Shown: positions 24,525 through 36,994 of the stretch, piece by piece
Position numbering within the stretch: the stretch's first letter is position 1
How the letters are laid out: each line of letters opens with the position of its first letter
Position numbers and translations under genes: made by a program
NCBI RefSeq assembly: GCF_021018895.1
Contig: NC_079369.1
Span: 6,671,194-6,735,193, forward strand
Source: Seriola aureovittata
Lineage: Eukaryota > Chordata > Actinopteri > Carangiformes > Carangidae
DNA length: 64,000 bases
Direction of reading: 5' to 3'
The notes under the pieces: model-generated
Database searches by the model: none
The model's input: the letters and a program-made list of their open reading frames with translations, nothing else
Told to the model about the DNA's origin: nothing

Positions 24525-27500
24525 TCATGCTATGTTATATGTACAGCATTCATTGCTTGCTTGGTTATAGTTATTCCCTATAATCTTGATCATTATGAAA
24601 TTATTACGAAACAACATATCTGTAAAATAAAGCACATAAATAGATAAATCCATATAAAAAAAAAAAAAGCAGGTGGCAGGAGTCACACTGTGATGTTCCA
24701 GATACATGATCAGCATCTTCAACCCTCAGGCCACCAGGATGCCCCAACAAAATGTTTTATTTATTTATTGTTTTTTGAAAATGTATTTTCGTTATTAATT
24801 TTATGTAATAGGCAGAAAAAAATACACATGGTTCACACTTTTTCCGGGTCACACTGGGCAGATCAGTTGTAGTTATTGTATTGTAGTCATCTAATTGGGT
24901 TTCATGGTATTCTGGTGACTCAGTGGCAAGTGTGGACTTCTTTCACTTCCCCTCTCTCTTTCTCACAAGACTGATTAGACTGTACATGCAGAAACGTATG
25001 CACAACTGAGAAAAATAAACTGAGTCCGACAAATAACACCAACATATTTATTTTCAGTGTTGTAGGTCTCAACTTTGACTTCCTGGCTCTCAACCTTACT
25101 GGCTTCATCGCTTACAGTGTCTTCAATATAGGGCTGTTCTGGATCCCATATATAAAGGTAACTTCCTCCCTCCTTTAAAAGGGAACTCCACGGCTCATGC
25201 ACATGAAGATCAGTCTACCAGTTGTGTTAAGTACTGCTGAGCCTGGAGAAACCTTTCAGACATGAACTGCTAAACCACAGGGGGACCACTGTAACCAACA
25301 ATCTGCAGTCATATACATAACTGTACTGTAGTAGGCGGCTACAGAATGGGAATCTTCTATGAGCCTCACATTACCAGGAGAAATGGACATGAATGAATAA
25401 TGTTTGATTTGTTCAAGTTCCTGGGATTGTTTCCTTTAAAACTGATAGAAGCTGTGTCTCAATTCAGGGGGCTGCATCCTTTGAAGGCTGCATTTCAAGA
25501 CTGACTAGGTCACAGTGGCGCAACAAGGTTGTCCCATTTCAAAGGCTCCTTCATGACTCCTTCATGGCTCCTTCCAAATGCGGAAATAAAACAGTGACTC
25601 AGGATAAATAGGAAAAGCTCCATAGACCAGACAGTTTCATTTCAGTTTTGCCTTCGCGGTTGACAGTGGCCATAAAGGCAATGCCTTCATAGACCACGTC
25701 TCACAAAGGATGCGGTCCTATAGTGGGAGCGCTCAGCACAGCAACAGGAACACATCGGTAAACAGGGAGGCATCTTAAACTTATTATTTAAAAAAAAAAA
25801 AAGGGAAACTTGAAGTAAAGGCCACATTTGGCGCATGGCTCCTGTCCTTGTTCACAGTGCTGTCTGATTTCAGCATTCTGGTAAATGACAGTTATATTCA
25901 TGTTTACCTAATCAGATACAATGCCACATTTTTGTCTGATGAATTTCCCTCCCAGGTCACTGCTTTCAGCCTGAATCTCAGGTCAGTGACGACAAACTGT
26001 TCAGAAACATTTTGTTGGTATATTTAAATTGATGCAACACAGTGTAGGGTTTGGATCACGCATTTAATAGCCCAACTTAGCCACAGTAGGTTTTTTAGTG
26101 ATGCACGTACAGTGTATACAGTGTCAGGTGTCTGTAAAGTTGCTGTGTCCCTGCCCTGCAGGAGGAGTTTCTGAACAAGAACCCGAATGGAATTAACCCT
26201 GTCAACGCCAATGACGTCTTCTTCAGTCTCCATGCTGTCCTGCTCTGTTTGGTGTACATCGGCCAGGCGGCTGTGTATGAGGTGTGTGTCTGTAATGTAG
26301 AGATGCTTGTGATAGAGTGGACGTTCTTTCTATGTGTGTCCGGATCCACAGCCTTGTGAGTTTAGCCGTAGCGACTAGCGCTAGCTTGAAGCCTCAGTGC
26401 AAGAGGAGCAGCAGACCAGAAGCGTGTTAGCATATTGATTGACAGCTGTGAGCTGCCACCTCAGACACTGGCCTTCTCTGATTGGTTACAAAGGCGACAG
26501 ACGCTTTAGAGGGGAATATCTCTGCACTGCTGCCAGGCTGTTTAATGACTCTGGTCACAGACGCCTCTGATAGCACCTCTCCACATGAGGTTATGTTTTG
26601 GAGCATATGTCAACTAAAACTTATTAGAGAAAAGTTACATACTGTAGTTGTAAGCAGTTGATTCAGTCATGTGTGTGATATGATATGTGTGGACGTGCAG
26701 ACATCACTGACTCCACTGTGCCATCTCTCCTTCAGAGGGGGGGTCAAAAGGTCTCCTGGACGGCCTTTTTTTTGTTGCTGCTTGCCTGGGCGTTTGCCTT
26801 GGTCAGCTTGTTTCTGGCTGTAGCAAAACAGATCACCTGGCTGGATTACCTCTACTATTTCTCATACATCAAACTAGCAGTCACTCTGGTCAAATATGTG
26901 CCGCAGGTAAGCTGCACTCACACACACAGACACCAAAAAAAGATGGAAACACAGGGAGAATAAAATGCACTGAAACACAGTAGCCATGCAGGAAATACTA
27001 TCTTTGATAAAATGTTGAGTTTACATTATTTAAGACTGCCGTTGTTTGTTCTGAAAGTATATTGGGAAAACGATACAATAAAACAAAGCAACAGCACAAA
27101 CTACAGCCTCACTACAGATGAGAGTTGACTCACCTCACTGACATTGTCAAAAACTGAGATTCTAAATTTCATAAAGGCAGGAACTGTTACACAACTGTTG
27201 AACTGAATTACAATGTACAATTTTCTGTATTTTTCTGCTCACTCTGTGTAGAGAAGATACACTGATTTAAAAACTGCAGTTTCATTGATTCCATGTTTAC
27301 TGTAAAATCTATACAACATACGCAAAGAGAGTCTGTTTCAGTGCTGTTCCACAGAATTATCTTGTTGTTGTCATGGGGGGAATTATCACTGACAGATGAT
27401 GACAGTGTTGCCTGCTTTCTGACTGTTTCCAGGCGTACATGAACTACAGACGAAAGAGCACTGAGGGGTGGAGTATTGGGAATGTGTTGTTGGACTTCAC

Positions 27501-28364
27501 CGGTGGAATCCTCAGTATTCTACAGATGATCTTACAGTCTTACAACAATGGTAAGTACTTTAGCTTTATATGACCTGTGATGTACTTCATCTGGTATTGT
27601 TTGTAGCATTTAGAGCAGACAGTTTTCAAATGTAAATGTAACAGCCACATATTTGAATGAGATTAAAGAAGGTTTTCCATTTGATAAAGTAAAAAAATAA
27701 ACAAAATTGAGTTTCTTGGGTTGGATCACTAATCACGCAAAGATGTCTGCACTATATTCTTGACTTAAAGGTGATTTAGTGCAAGAACCAAGAAGTATGT
27801 GAACCTTTTTGGTAGGGTTGCACAATCCTATACGTAGTCAGGTCGTGCTATTGTCACGACGAAATTGTGATCACTTTAATCATCGCCCTACCCCTTTGGA
27901 ATGACCTGGTTTTCTGTATTAATTAGTCACGATGCGCTTAAGCTAATAACACACAAACAGTTATAATCTTTCATGTTTTTACCGAACACACCCATTAAAT
28001 ATTCAGAGAGCTGGTGGGAAAAGTCAGTGAACCCTGGGTTTAATAACTGGTCGAATCTGATTTGGCACCAGAAAACTCAAACAAGCTCTTCCAGCAGCAT
28101 TTATATTAAGACCTGCTGGTGATAGCACACACACATCTTACACAACAGATGGTTTACTGTATATCTGACTGACAGAGCTGCTTGTTTGCACTGACCGTCA
28201 TGTGTGTGTGTCTCTCCTCAGATGAGTGGAGGCTGATATTTGGTGATCCCACTAAGTTCGGGTTGGGTTTGTTCTCTGTGGTGTTTGACATCCTCTTCAT
28301 GACTCAGCACTACTGCCTCTACAGACGGCCGCAGTACGAAGCTGTGACAGCGCAAGAAGACTGA
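21799..28364 (+). CDS. ctns: Cystinosin, lysosomal cystine/H+ symporter
   Basis: Cystinosin exports cystine from lysosomes with protons. Ten coding exons: 21799-21874, 22217-22295, 22530-22620, 22994-23097, 24221-24358, 25058-25157, 26162-26281, 26736-26906, 27433-27550 and 28222-28364, with continuous frame, giving 379 residues (human 367). A hydrophobic signal segment ([12 protein letters not shown]) is followed by a lumenal domain with many N-glycosylation sequons (NITI, NQSV, NVTY, NLTA, NSTD), then seven membrane spans. The two PQ-loop motifs are in [17 protein letters not shown] and [51 protein letters not shown] and [11 protein letters not shown] are near-identical to human. The C-terminus has YEAV, a YxxPhi lysosomal signal in place of human GYDQL. 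A 5' UTR exon probably ends at 21519 (CTGCG|gtgagt), with acceptor at 21771. The N-terminus is weakly conserved, so the start is less certain than the rest. Confidence 0.96.
23497..24017. mobile_element. Non-autonomous DNA transposon in ctns intron 4
   Basis: The left end ctgtgtctcaaatcagacac and the right end (reverse strand ccgtgtctcagttcacatg) form inverted repeats about 520 bp apart. A plus-strand frame of 89 codons and a minus-strand frame of 149 codons run across it but show no transposase motif. It is probably a member of the tgtcccaa/tgtctcaa group seen elsewhere in the window. Confidence 0.5.
24437..24521. repeat. (AC)n microsatellite, ctns intron 5
   Basis: About 42 uninterrupted AC units. 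Likely highly polymorphic; it also produces false threonine-histidine reading frames. Confidence 0.95.
25452..25735. mobile_element. Probable short DNA-transposon relic in a ctns intron
   Basis: The stretch tgtgtctcaattcaggg...ggctgcatcctttgaaggctgc, with caaaggatgcggtcctatag near the right end, resembles a short DNA-transposon family common in fish. The ends are imperfect and no coding sequence is visible. Boundaries are approximate. Confidence 0.35.
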
Positions 28365-30940
28365 CGCTGACTCAATGCTGTGTGGATAGATTGTCTAAAA
28401 ACACACACTCACATGGGAGCACATGACCGATTTTCGGTCAACACGAATGAACGAATCTTGATCAAGCAACAGATGATTCAAGTTACTGGAGAGAGGTCCT
28501 GGTGGTCATGGAGCTCTCCAGAGCAGATTTAAACGTCTGATTTGTTTCCAGCAGCTCTGAGCTCAGTGTGCCTTCTTCTAAAACATCTCAGGATCAGCAC
28601 TTTTTTTCCACTTTTTTTCCACTTTTTTTCCTTTTTTTTTTTTTTTTTTTACCACTGTACAAATATTGAGTTGATAGAATGTATAAAAAGAACAATTGAT
28701 GAAACATTTTTTTTATTAAATTCAATATGGCATTTAAGCTTGCAGTAGTGACAGTGTTTGCTGAAGGTCTGATTGTGCTAATTGAGACTCCCAGAAAGAG
28801 GACTGTAGCACAATCCACTGTTACAACAAACATCAGCAGAGAGCCACACATTTAGCCAAGTGTGGTCATTGTATATTTTATAAGAACAGATGCCTTTCTC
28901 AGTACCGACTGTGCAGGTTAGGTGTAGGTTGTTTAGTGCACCATCAGCTAGAAGGGCACCAAAGAGGAGGAAGAAATCTGTTGCAATTAATTTCATGCGC
29001 GCTTTCTTTCTAAAAGTCCGTCTCCGCCCGTCCAATACACGTGTTACATTACTGCTCGCTCTGCAGTAAACACCTGATACTGAGAGAAGACTGCAGGCAG
29101 ACTCTGTAGAGGGGCACTATTTTGTGATTATTATTTGTGATCCAGCGGTTCCTTTGTAAGAATCATGTGTATACACAGGTGTGCCTCCCTAAGAGTGATT
29201 AATGATTAACAATTATCTAGACCTGGAAATTAAAGGGAAAGTGAGGATCACATGGTTGTGATCAGGACCGATTCTGGCATTTTGGTTAAGAGTCTATAAA
29301 TCCAACAACTATTCCAGATGTTACCTCCTGGAAAACAGCTGTCAAATCAGATAGTTTTATGTCTGTGTCAGTGACATTGAACAGGTGAAACCACACTTCT
29401 GATTTCAGTATTTTGTTGGTGCTGAGGTTACAGAGTGTCTGTGTGTAGATCCTGTGCAGATCATACTGACACTCTGGAGATTACAACATAAAGAAACAAC
29501 TAACTTACTTCATTATACAGAGCCATTCAGCTGTAACATGTATCTAAACTGTTTAGTGCATGCCTAAAATGTGTACTGTAAGTTATATAATAAAGAAAAA
29601 ACTAGATTTAAATTGTAGTATTGGATCATAAAACATGGTCAGGACCTGTAAGTCACCTGCGCCTCAGTACAGAGACACTTTGAGTCAAAGGAACTCCTGC
29701 AAAAAATGATCAGAAACTTGACAATGTTAGAATCACACAGGGATTTTAAGAAACTAATGTTGTATTGTAATGAAGAGACCTGTCTCCTCAGGGGCGCCAA
29801 GATGTCCAGAAACATCACAGTATGATCAGTGTCTTCCAGACACCACCAGCTGAGCTCTGGTTATTACACTTCAACACAGCTGTACCTCACTGTGACAAAA
29901 CACTGAGTCTCCACCATGAGTCTTTTGGAGGAGAAAATAACCAAACTAACAGTGAGATGTTGTTAAAACACATTCCTGCTTTTTTTGCTTTGTTACATTT
30001 AAGACTTTTTTTAATACCAAATAAAATAAAGTTTAAAGGTATACATAGGTTTATATATCCATACCTATATATAGATACAGGCATAATATATAATGGAAAA
30101 AAATAACCTAGATATTCAATTTAAACATAAAACTTTATTCAGAAACGGCTCAGTAGCACTATCATTCTATGTAGAAACCTTAAATTACAGTAGGTTAATA
30201 ATGTCTCATGTTGAATTTCTACATCAAAACAAGATGCTGTTGTTTTTGATTTCATTTCAAAAGGTGCTTCGCAGGTTTTGATTTAGAAGTCCCCCCCAAA
30301 AAAAGACGTAACAAGCAGATTAGTTGTAGGATACAAGATCCCCCAATGCAGACTTTCTGGTCTTCTGTTTTCTATGACTCGGGATTGGAAAAAAAAAGCA
30401 TGAAGGATATCAGATTGTAATAACAATAAAATGAAAGAAATATATATATATAGAAGTATATCCTGCATCTTCTGGAAAAGTTCAAAATGAATATTAATTA
30501 TTCCTGTTATTTTGATGGGCTAAGCAAAGAGACAATCTGCACTATTTTCTATTCTTTTGTAGTGTTATAATTACTGCCTCGCTTTGTTTCTTCTTTGTTT
30601 TACATGTCTATATCTTTTATAATTGTTATTTCATTATTTTCAATAAAATAAAAATTAAAAAAAACTTTCGTCTTAACTGTGCTGACCTTTTAAGGAGATG
30701 GAAAAAATAGAGGAAGCTATTCTAGCTTGTCAGCTGTGTTGTCTATCGTATTTGTACACCACATCAAAAGTGGGAGGCTGGCTTTCTCTCAGTACACAAG
30801 AGGAAAACACCAGAAATATAGTAGATGACTCTGTACAGTTCCCAGACCTGTGTGCCCTCTGGTTTGTTGTGTTTTAGATAATGTTGCAAATGTATTTATC
30901 ATAGTAGATCTGTAAGTGTCTATTTACACATTTTATATCA
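28365..30940. other. ctns 3' UTR and intergenic DNA up to the FMO cluster
   Basis: The left part is probably the ctns 3' UTR, including T-rich repeats at 28595-28650. On the minus strand a short frame from 28989 starts MKLIATDFFLLFGALLADG, which looks like a signal peptide, but no clear splice donor or family follows. The remainder is AT-rich; the 3' UTR of the minus-strand FMO gene probably reaches in from the right. Confidence 0.35.
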
Positions 30941-30951
30941 TGTTCTTGTGG

Positions 30952-31722
30952 TTAACTGTTGAACCAGGAGTCCCTCAGAAAAATCTTGCTCCTGTCCAGA
31001 ATCTGAGCTGCACCCTGCAGCGCTGGAATGATCTTATCTCTAGACAGAAACACAGCCATTATCACGCTTCCTCCAAACGTCAACAGCCAGGGGGAAAAAA
31101 TGACCGATGCCCTGGTCTCTGGTTCTGGTACCGCTCTGGTTGTGAAAGGCTGAGCAACCCGCTTCCACTGAGTAAGGATAGCGTGTCGGGCTCCCGCCCA
31201 TTGACCAGGGCCAGTGAGACGATACTGATACGGAGTGCAGGGACCAAAAACGACCTTCACCCATAGCACAGGATCTCTCAGAAGTAGTATCAGGAAGTTT
31301 GGTCGAACTCCTACCTGTAATTGGAAGTCTAACATGATTGTGTCTTTTGTACATACACATGGTAACACAGTTTTATACAAAGCTGAACTGAACTGACCTG
31401 CTTGGCCATGAAATCCAGGTATGGGATGTAATCTACCTGGAGAGCAGCCTGTCGTGGGCAGGGGTAGCTGAGAAAACAAAGGAGGATTCCTTCATATGTC
31501 ATTATCAACAATACACATTTTGAGTTGAACTTCAGCTTTCCACAGGAAGGACATTAATAATCTGTCTGATCCATCTAAGGGATATCAGTGTGAAGATGAT
31601 TTCTACCTGTTCATGTTTCTCTTTCTCTCAGACTCAATGACTTCCAGCATTTTCTTCTTAGATGGAAGATGACTCAAACCTTCAAGGCAAACAGCACAGA
31701 CTGACACATGTTGCTCATCAAT

Positions 31723-31770
<48 letters not shown>

Positions 31771-34373
31771 GTATAAAGCTTTGAGTGTTTACCTGTAAAG
31801 ACCTTAACAGCCCAACGTGCCTGCATTTCTACAATGGGCATGATTGGTCCTTTTGTTTGGAAAAGTCCCATGATGGCCAGTGTGGGGCGTTGTAGAGACG
31901 GAGCAAACAGCCTCCTGAAATTTAAAAAAAAAAGAAAAAAGTAAAGTCATCCTTTAAAATTATAATTTTCTATCACAATAATAAATGAAAATCCTTACAC
32001 AATTAAGATCCAAATAAGGTCCTCATTCATGAGTGACTGTAACGAAGAAACGTATCTTACAATCTGACATTTCAGATGTATCGTTACAACCTAGTTCAAT
32101 GAGTAATCATTTTTGATTATCATACATTTAATTTTGCTTTTATTAAAAACTTTATAAAAATGTCCACAAATGAATGTCATTTTGTGTAAAAATCAAAGCA
32201 TATGGCATTTAAATAAAACTATTAATTATTACATTTTGTATACAAGCTGTCCATGGTAAAGCATAATAAAGCATAAAAAGTACATAATAAAAGTTATCAG
32301 TTTACTTACTTGTACAATGTCATCTCTCCATCAGGCCCCTCAGACAGAGCTGGAGGCAGGAATGAGAAGTTTCCTTTATAACCTGTGCAGAAGACCACAG
32401 CATCAATGTTCTCCTCCACTGTGCCATCTTCAAACACAACTCCTGAATCCACAAACCCTTTCAGGTTGGGCTTCATGACTAGCGCCCCCTGAAGGATTCG
32501 ACCAGGAAGATCATCATTGATCAGAGGCCTTCGGTCCAAAAGTCTGGGAAAGTGATGAGATAATAAATATTATATTATTTTGTTTCATATGTGATCTCAC
32601 ATTGAAAATTGCTCTGTTGTATTAGCTCATTCTCATGTCTAGAAGAATATGTAGTTGTTACTGTGACTTACTTATGTTGGCATTAAAGGTACAATGTATA
32701 TCTAAACCAAAGGGTTAGATTTTTGAAGGTGTGTGACAGGACACCTGGGATCATGAGGCAGAGAGGAGTCAACAACATCCAGGTAAAGAACATGTGTCAC
32801 CTATGTCTGGGCTTCAGGCCGTACAGTCTGTGGTCATATTTGTGGTTCAGTGCTCTCTCTGTTGCCCAGTTGACCAGAGCTTTGGGGAGAAGCATCATGA
32901 GGATGTTGTTGAGCCTGGTGATAGCTGTCATGTCCAGGGGGAGACCATTGGTAGACATCCTGCCCACTACCCAGGCCCCCTGTCGTGTGCTGAGAAATGT
33001 CTATCAGAGAGAATAAGAAGATGATGTGAATACATGGGGCATATATCCTTGTTAGTGTAACATTATTAGGTCTATACAGAAAAAATGAGACGGATAGAAA
33101 TAATGTATGATATTTAATATCAGCAAACTGTTCCTATACAATTAAAAGACAATGCTGATGAATGTTGAACGTTATCGTGCAATATAATTGTAAAATAAAA
33201 CCCTCACAATATATGAAAGAATACGTGTACATATCATCTGTTTCAAGTCCACTGGTCACTGTTGTCCTGTAGAATTGGAGACAAAGCTTTTCAACTCTTT
33301 CTCTATCCTACCTTCTCTGCAGATCTACTAATCTCCACAGCAATATCTCCCCCAGAATTGCCAATGCCAACCACCACCACCCTCTTTCCTCTGCAGGCAT
33401 CTGCATCTTTATATTCCCAGCTGTGAAAACACCTGCCAGAAAACATCTCATATCCTGGGGAGATACAGATGGTGCAACCGCAAAGGAAAACAAGACGCAA
33501 AATAAATCAAACCCACTTCAATCCTCCATCAAATTCTGTAAAACTTGTATGGCAGTGTACAGTGTGTTGAACAAAACTGTTTTAGAAGCGATATCTATTT
33601 GTTTACTGACCTGGAAATTCTGACAGTGGTAAGGCCGGCTGGGTGTAGTGACCTGAACACACCAGGACTGCATCAAAGATGTGTCTCTCTTCCTCTCCAT
33701 CCCTGTTTATGGTCACTACGTCCCACTGACCGGACAGAGAGAAATCTGGTCTTTGTGTAACACTCCTCACTGTGGTCTGAATCATGAATGTGCACAATGA
33801 AGCAAATTAATATCTTAGACTTTACATGATATTATGTAGATAATTTTGAATAAGACTTTTGGCATGGTAAAACAGGACTAACCTGGAAGTTAATGTATCT
33901 GAGTAAGTGAAAGTGCTCAGCATAGAGTGTGAAGTACTGCAGGAGCTGAGAGTTGTGCATATAGTTTGGAAAGTAAGCTGGCATGGGAAAATCACTGAAA
34001 CACATCATCTCTTTTGAGGTGTTGACCACCAAGGAGCGATAGATGCTGGATCGCTCTGCCTCAGGTGACTCCTGTGGACACAAAGAAAAACAAGACAGTG
34101 CCGATGAGAGCATCACTGTGATAAGGACGTTTTGCTGTTAATTATTGTTGAACACAAGCTACACAATCTTTGTTCATATATCGTGAATGCAAGACTAAAC
34201 ATCAAGATTAATATGTGGGATGCTCTTAAAGCTGCACTCACCTTAAATCTCCACAGGCCGCCAATGTCATCGCTGCTTTCAAAGCAGACAGGATCCAGGC
34301 CCTCATCCACACAGATCTTGACACAGGCCAGACCCGAACTGCCTGCTCCAATCACCGCCACACGTCGAACCAT
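30952..34373 (-). CDS. Flavin-containing monooxygenase, paralogue A (FMO5-like)
   Basis: FMOs are ER-bound FAD/NADPH enzymes that oxidise soft nucleophilic N and S atoms; in fish they also make trimethylamine oxide. Ten minus-strand coding exons: 34373-34242, 34071-33883, 33776-33611, 33454-33312, 33000-32801, 32543-32310, 31914-31793, 31679-31607, 31467-31398 and 31314-30952, giving 563 residues (human FMOs about 533). Seen: FAD site [14 protein letters not shown] signature [15 protein letters not shown] site [18 protein letters not shown] where ATGY is usual, and VGVRPNF near the C-terminus. The first five exons match the other FMO here in length (132, 189, 166, 143, 200 bp). The exon that is 356 bp in mammals is split 234+122, and the last mammalian exon is split 70+363. 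The C-terminal tail is divergent but has a hydrophobic stretch. FMO1-5 subtype is not assigned. Confidence 0.9.
31725..31769. repeat. (TG)n microsatellite in FMO paralogue A intron
   Basis: About 22 TG units between the 122-bp and 73-bp exons of the minus-strand FMO gene, 24 bp from the 31793 splice donor. Confidence 0.95.
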
Positions 34374-34639
34374 TACTGAACACTTGTGAAGGGAAGGACA
34401 TAATGTATCAGAAAGAGTCTGCAGCCAAGCTAACAGCTCTGTGAGGCAATCCTGCTTTCAGCTAAATGCCAATAATAGCATGCTAACATGAAAAAAGTAA
34501 GAATCCTAACATGCTGATGTACTGTATTTAACAGGTTTATCATATTATTTTAGTCTGCTATATGCTCATATTTTACTAGTTAGTGTTTGGTGCCAACCCA
34601 TCCAATAGTTTTTGAGATACAGGCAGGGAGGACCCAAGC

Positions 34640-35100
34640 GCGGAGACTAAGGCAGGTAGGTGCAGTGGGGACCGCCAGCTCAAATTCTGTCTGGCCGGTG
34701 GACTGTCAAAACATCCATATCGTTTTTACTGGCTCCATCAGTGTCAAATGCGACTGTTCGCAACACTTAAGTTCAAAGCTGAATTTCTTTCCCAGTCCAA
34801 CTATGGAGCCAGTACTGTTTTATCTTTCTTGAGATGGAGAGCCCTACGAGCTGCTAGATGTAGTGGCTTGATTGTTTTTTGTTGGCTCTCATGTAGGCTA
34901 ACTTTATTAATTTGAGCTTCTCGTGTTTTTATTGGCCACTTTCACTGAGTGTCTTAACACCTTGCTGATTGAGCATGTGAAGAAAGTGTGTGGGGGGGGG
35001 TTCAAGGCCAAACAGAAATCAGAGGTGTGGAAGACCAAGCAGCTTTGGTCTGAGATGCTGGTGGTCTAGTGTGATATCTAGTGGCAGTGACAATTGTTTA
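34640..35100. other. Region upstream of FMO paralogue A, no gene seen
   Basis: This 5' flank holds no supported exon. The phrase gacccaagcgcggagac at about 34631 resembles sequence next to fish LTR elements, but no terminal repeats could be found around it. Confidence 0.3.
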
Positions 35101-35113
35101 CAGAATTTTTAAA

Positions 35114-35202
35114 ACAGTGGTTCTCAAACTTTTTCATATGAAGGACCCCTAAACTGACACAAATTCAGCTTATCAAATGGTGACCACACCATTTGATAAG
35201 CT
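35114..35202. mobile_element. hAT-like end and perfect hairpin
   Basis: CAGTGGTTCTCAAACTTTTT at about 35116-35135 matches the classic terminal inverted repeat of hAT/Charlie-type non-autonomous elements. It is followed at 35167-35202 by a perfect 16-bp stem (AGCTTATCAAATGGTG and its complement) with a 4-base loop ACCA. The other transposon end was not found, so this may be a truncated or rearranged copy. Confidence 0.5.
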
Positions 35203-35209
35203 AAAAAGA

Positions 35210-36589
35210 AGCATGCAGCAGCATCTAAGTGGTATACCACCTAATAGAAGGACAAGACACATTAAATGGGTGAATGTCTCTTCCCCTCTACCCCTCAGTA
35301 CCAAGTAAAACAGAATGATTTTCAGCAGTGGGTTTGTAACTTCTTAAGCACTGCAGTGTCAAGTGTCTCACAGCATTAACTATTTCAAAACTCATAGGAA
35401 TGTTGTTCAAATTTTGAGGAAGTAAATCATTTAACAGTCTGCGTGTCTGACCCATTTTTGGCACAGGAACAATCAGCAGCACATCATTGGCACAAAACTT
35501 GGTGTCATCATTGTTGAACAACACTACTGGTACTGTTGAAGTCTGAGTACATGTTAGCTGCTCTCACCTTTTCCAGCAAGCTGACTGCAAGTCCTGTGCA
35601 GCTGTGACCAAATGTTAAACAGTCTGAAAACTCACATGAACTGAGCTGTTGCTTATCACTTCATCAGTTAAACAGTACTGTGTGGAGGGACTTTGACCCT
35701 GTCTGGTGGAGTGGAAATGTCTTCATATATTCTGAATGCTGTGTTGTGCAGAACATGTGACACGGAAGGGAAATGAACAAGTCTACCCAGTGCAGGAGTG
35801 GACTAAACCATTTACACCACAGGGGGAGGGCATTTAGCTCTGATATTGTTTTAGATACAAAAAATGGTCAGTCAAACTATTTAAGTTGCCAACAGTAACA
35901 GTTGACTGTGCCAAAACTGTCAATTTTGAAATTACAGGTAAAAAAACCCAATGCTTTAATTCCAGGATTTGTGAGGGCCCCCCTCCCTGTGTTGGGGCCC
36001 TGGTAACTTAGTTACACGCCCCTACCTGCCCTTCTGCTCCTGAGGAATAGATGCCTGGTAAAACAGGCTGCCTAGTGGCCAGAAGACTTATATCATGACA
36101 CATCTTTTTGAATGCATTATATTATAGTTATTGTATTTAATTTTCTACCACACAACAATTTTGTTTTTCAGGACTCATGTGATTGAGGGACGTTTGCAAT
36201 GTATATAATTGAATTTTCTGCAGTTTGTTTCAGGTAGAGCTCAATAACTCTTTCATTGCACATATTGTATGAGTATGTTTGAACATATCCTTTAATCAGA
36301 TGATATGCAACATATGGCTGCTGGTGCCTGAAAAATAATCTTCTGTAAGGTATTTCATGGTACTTTACTTCAAAGTAGTCAAGTTGGAAACATTGTTACT
36401 ACTACAACCTGCTACAGTAAAATGAGTCAGAGCATGACATCACAAGGTACCAAATAAGTGACAAATATCTGGTCGTCTCTGTTGAGATCTCCTGCTTTAG
36501 CAATATTTCCCAAATGATCTAGAAACAGTAAACATGGACAGAGATAGAGGATGAGACACTGAAGTATTGCTTCAGCATGTGCAGCATGT
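35210..36589. other. Intergenic stretch inside the FMO cluster
   Basis: No exon is supported on either strand. The minus frame at 35288-35524 has no recognised family. It is ordinary AT-rich sequence with short G/C runs at about 35970-36000. Confidence 0.35.
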
Positions 36590-36880
36590 TCACACTGTTT
36601 GGGGACGAAGCTTGGACAGGAGGGTGGGGATGGTGGTTGGGTCGTGAACATGTATGTAATAGACAGCAGCTTCACCAGCCATGATGGTCAGGCTCAGCTT
36701 GATCAGATGACCAGTGGTCGAAGCCTGTTGTGCATCCAGCTGGAGAAAACAATGGAAAAGATTATGTTTCACATGTCCTTGGTTATACTTCATACTTACT
36801 TCATTTTCACATAACCTTTCACATTTTTAGGGGCAGGTACATGTGGTCAAACTGGGTGAAGATTGCCTTGCGGGCTCCTA
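36590..36880 (-). pseudogene. Isolated 3' end of a third FMO gene (partial duplicate)
   Basis: Two pieces on the minus strand match the last two exons of the complete FMO at 40122-43486. At 36880-36830 lies GARKAIFTQFDHMYLPLK, corresponding to [18 protein letters not shown] there. At 36739-36590 is an intact 150-bp terminal exon beginning after ttctccag, LDAQQASTTGHLIKLSLTIMAG...LRPQTV and a stop, the same length as the counterpart. No earlier FMO exon lies upstream, where (CATC)n repeats and a solo LTR occur instead. The donor of the first piece is degraded. This is best read as a truncated tandem duplicate, but the last exon is open and could still be spliced to. Confidence 0.75.
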
Positions 36881-36943
36881 GCACACTTTAATAAAGCGTT
36901 CCATTTCTCTCCAGATGATGAGTGAAAATGGCACTAAGAGCTC

Positions 36944-36990
36944 CATCCATCCATCTATCCATCCATCCATTCATCCATTCATCCATCCAC
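36944..36990. repeat. (CATC)n tetranucleotide repeat
   Basis: Imperfect CATC units next to the truncated FMO fragment. It may mark the breakpoint of the partial duplication. Confidence 0.8.
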
Positions 36991-36994
36991 ACCC

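Noticed and set aside
24286..24583. Two overlapping frames rich in Thr-His
   Set aside because: They are translations of the (AC)n microsatellite that follows ctns exon 5.
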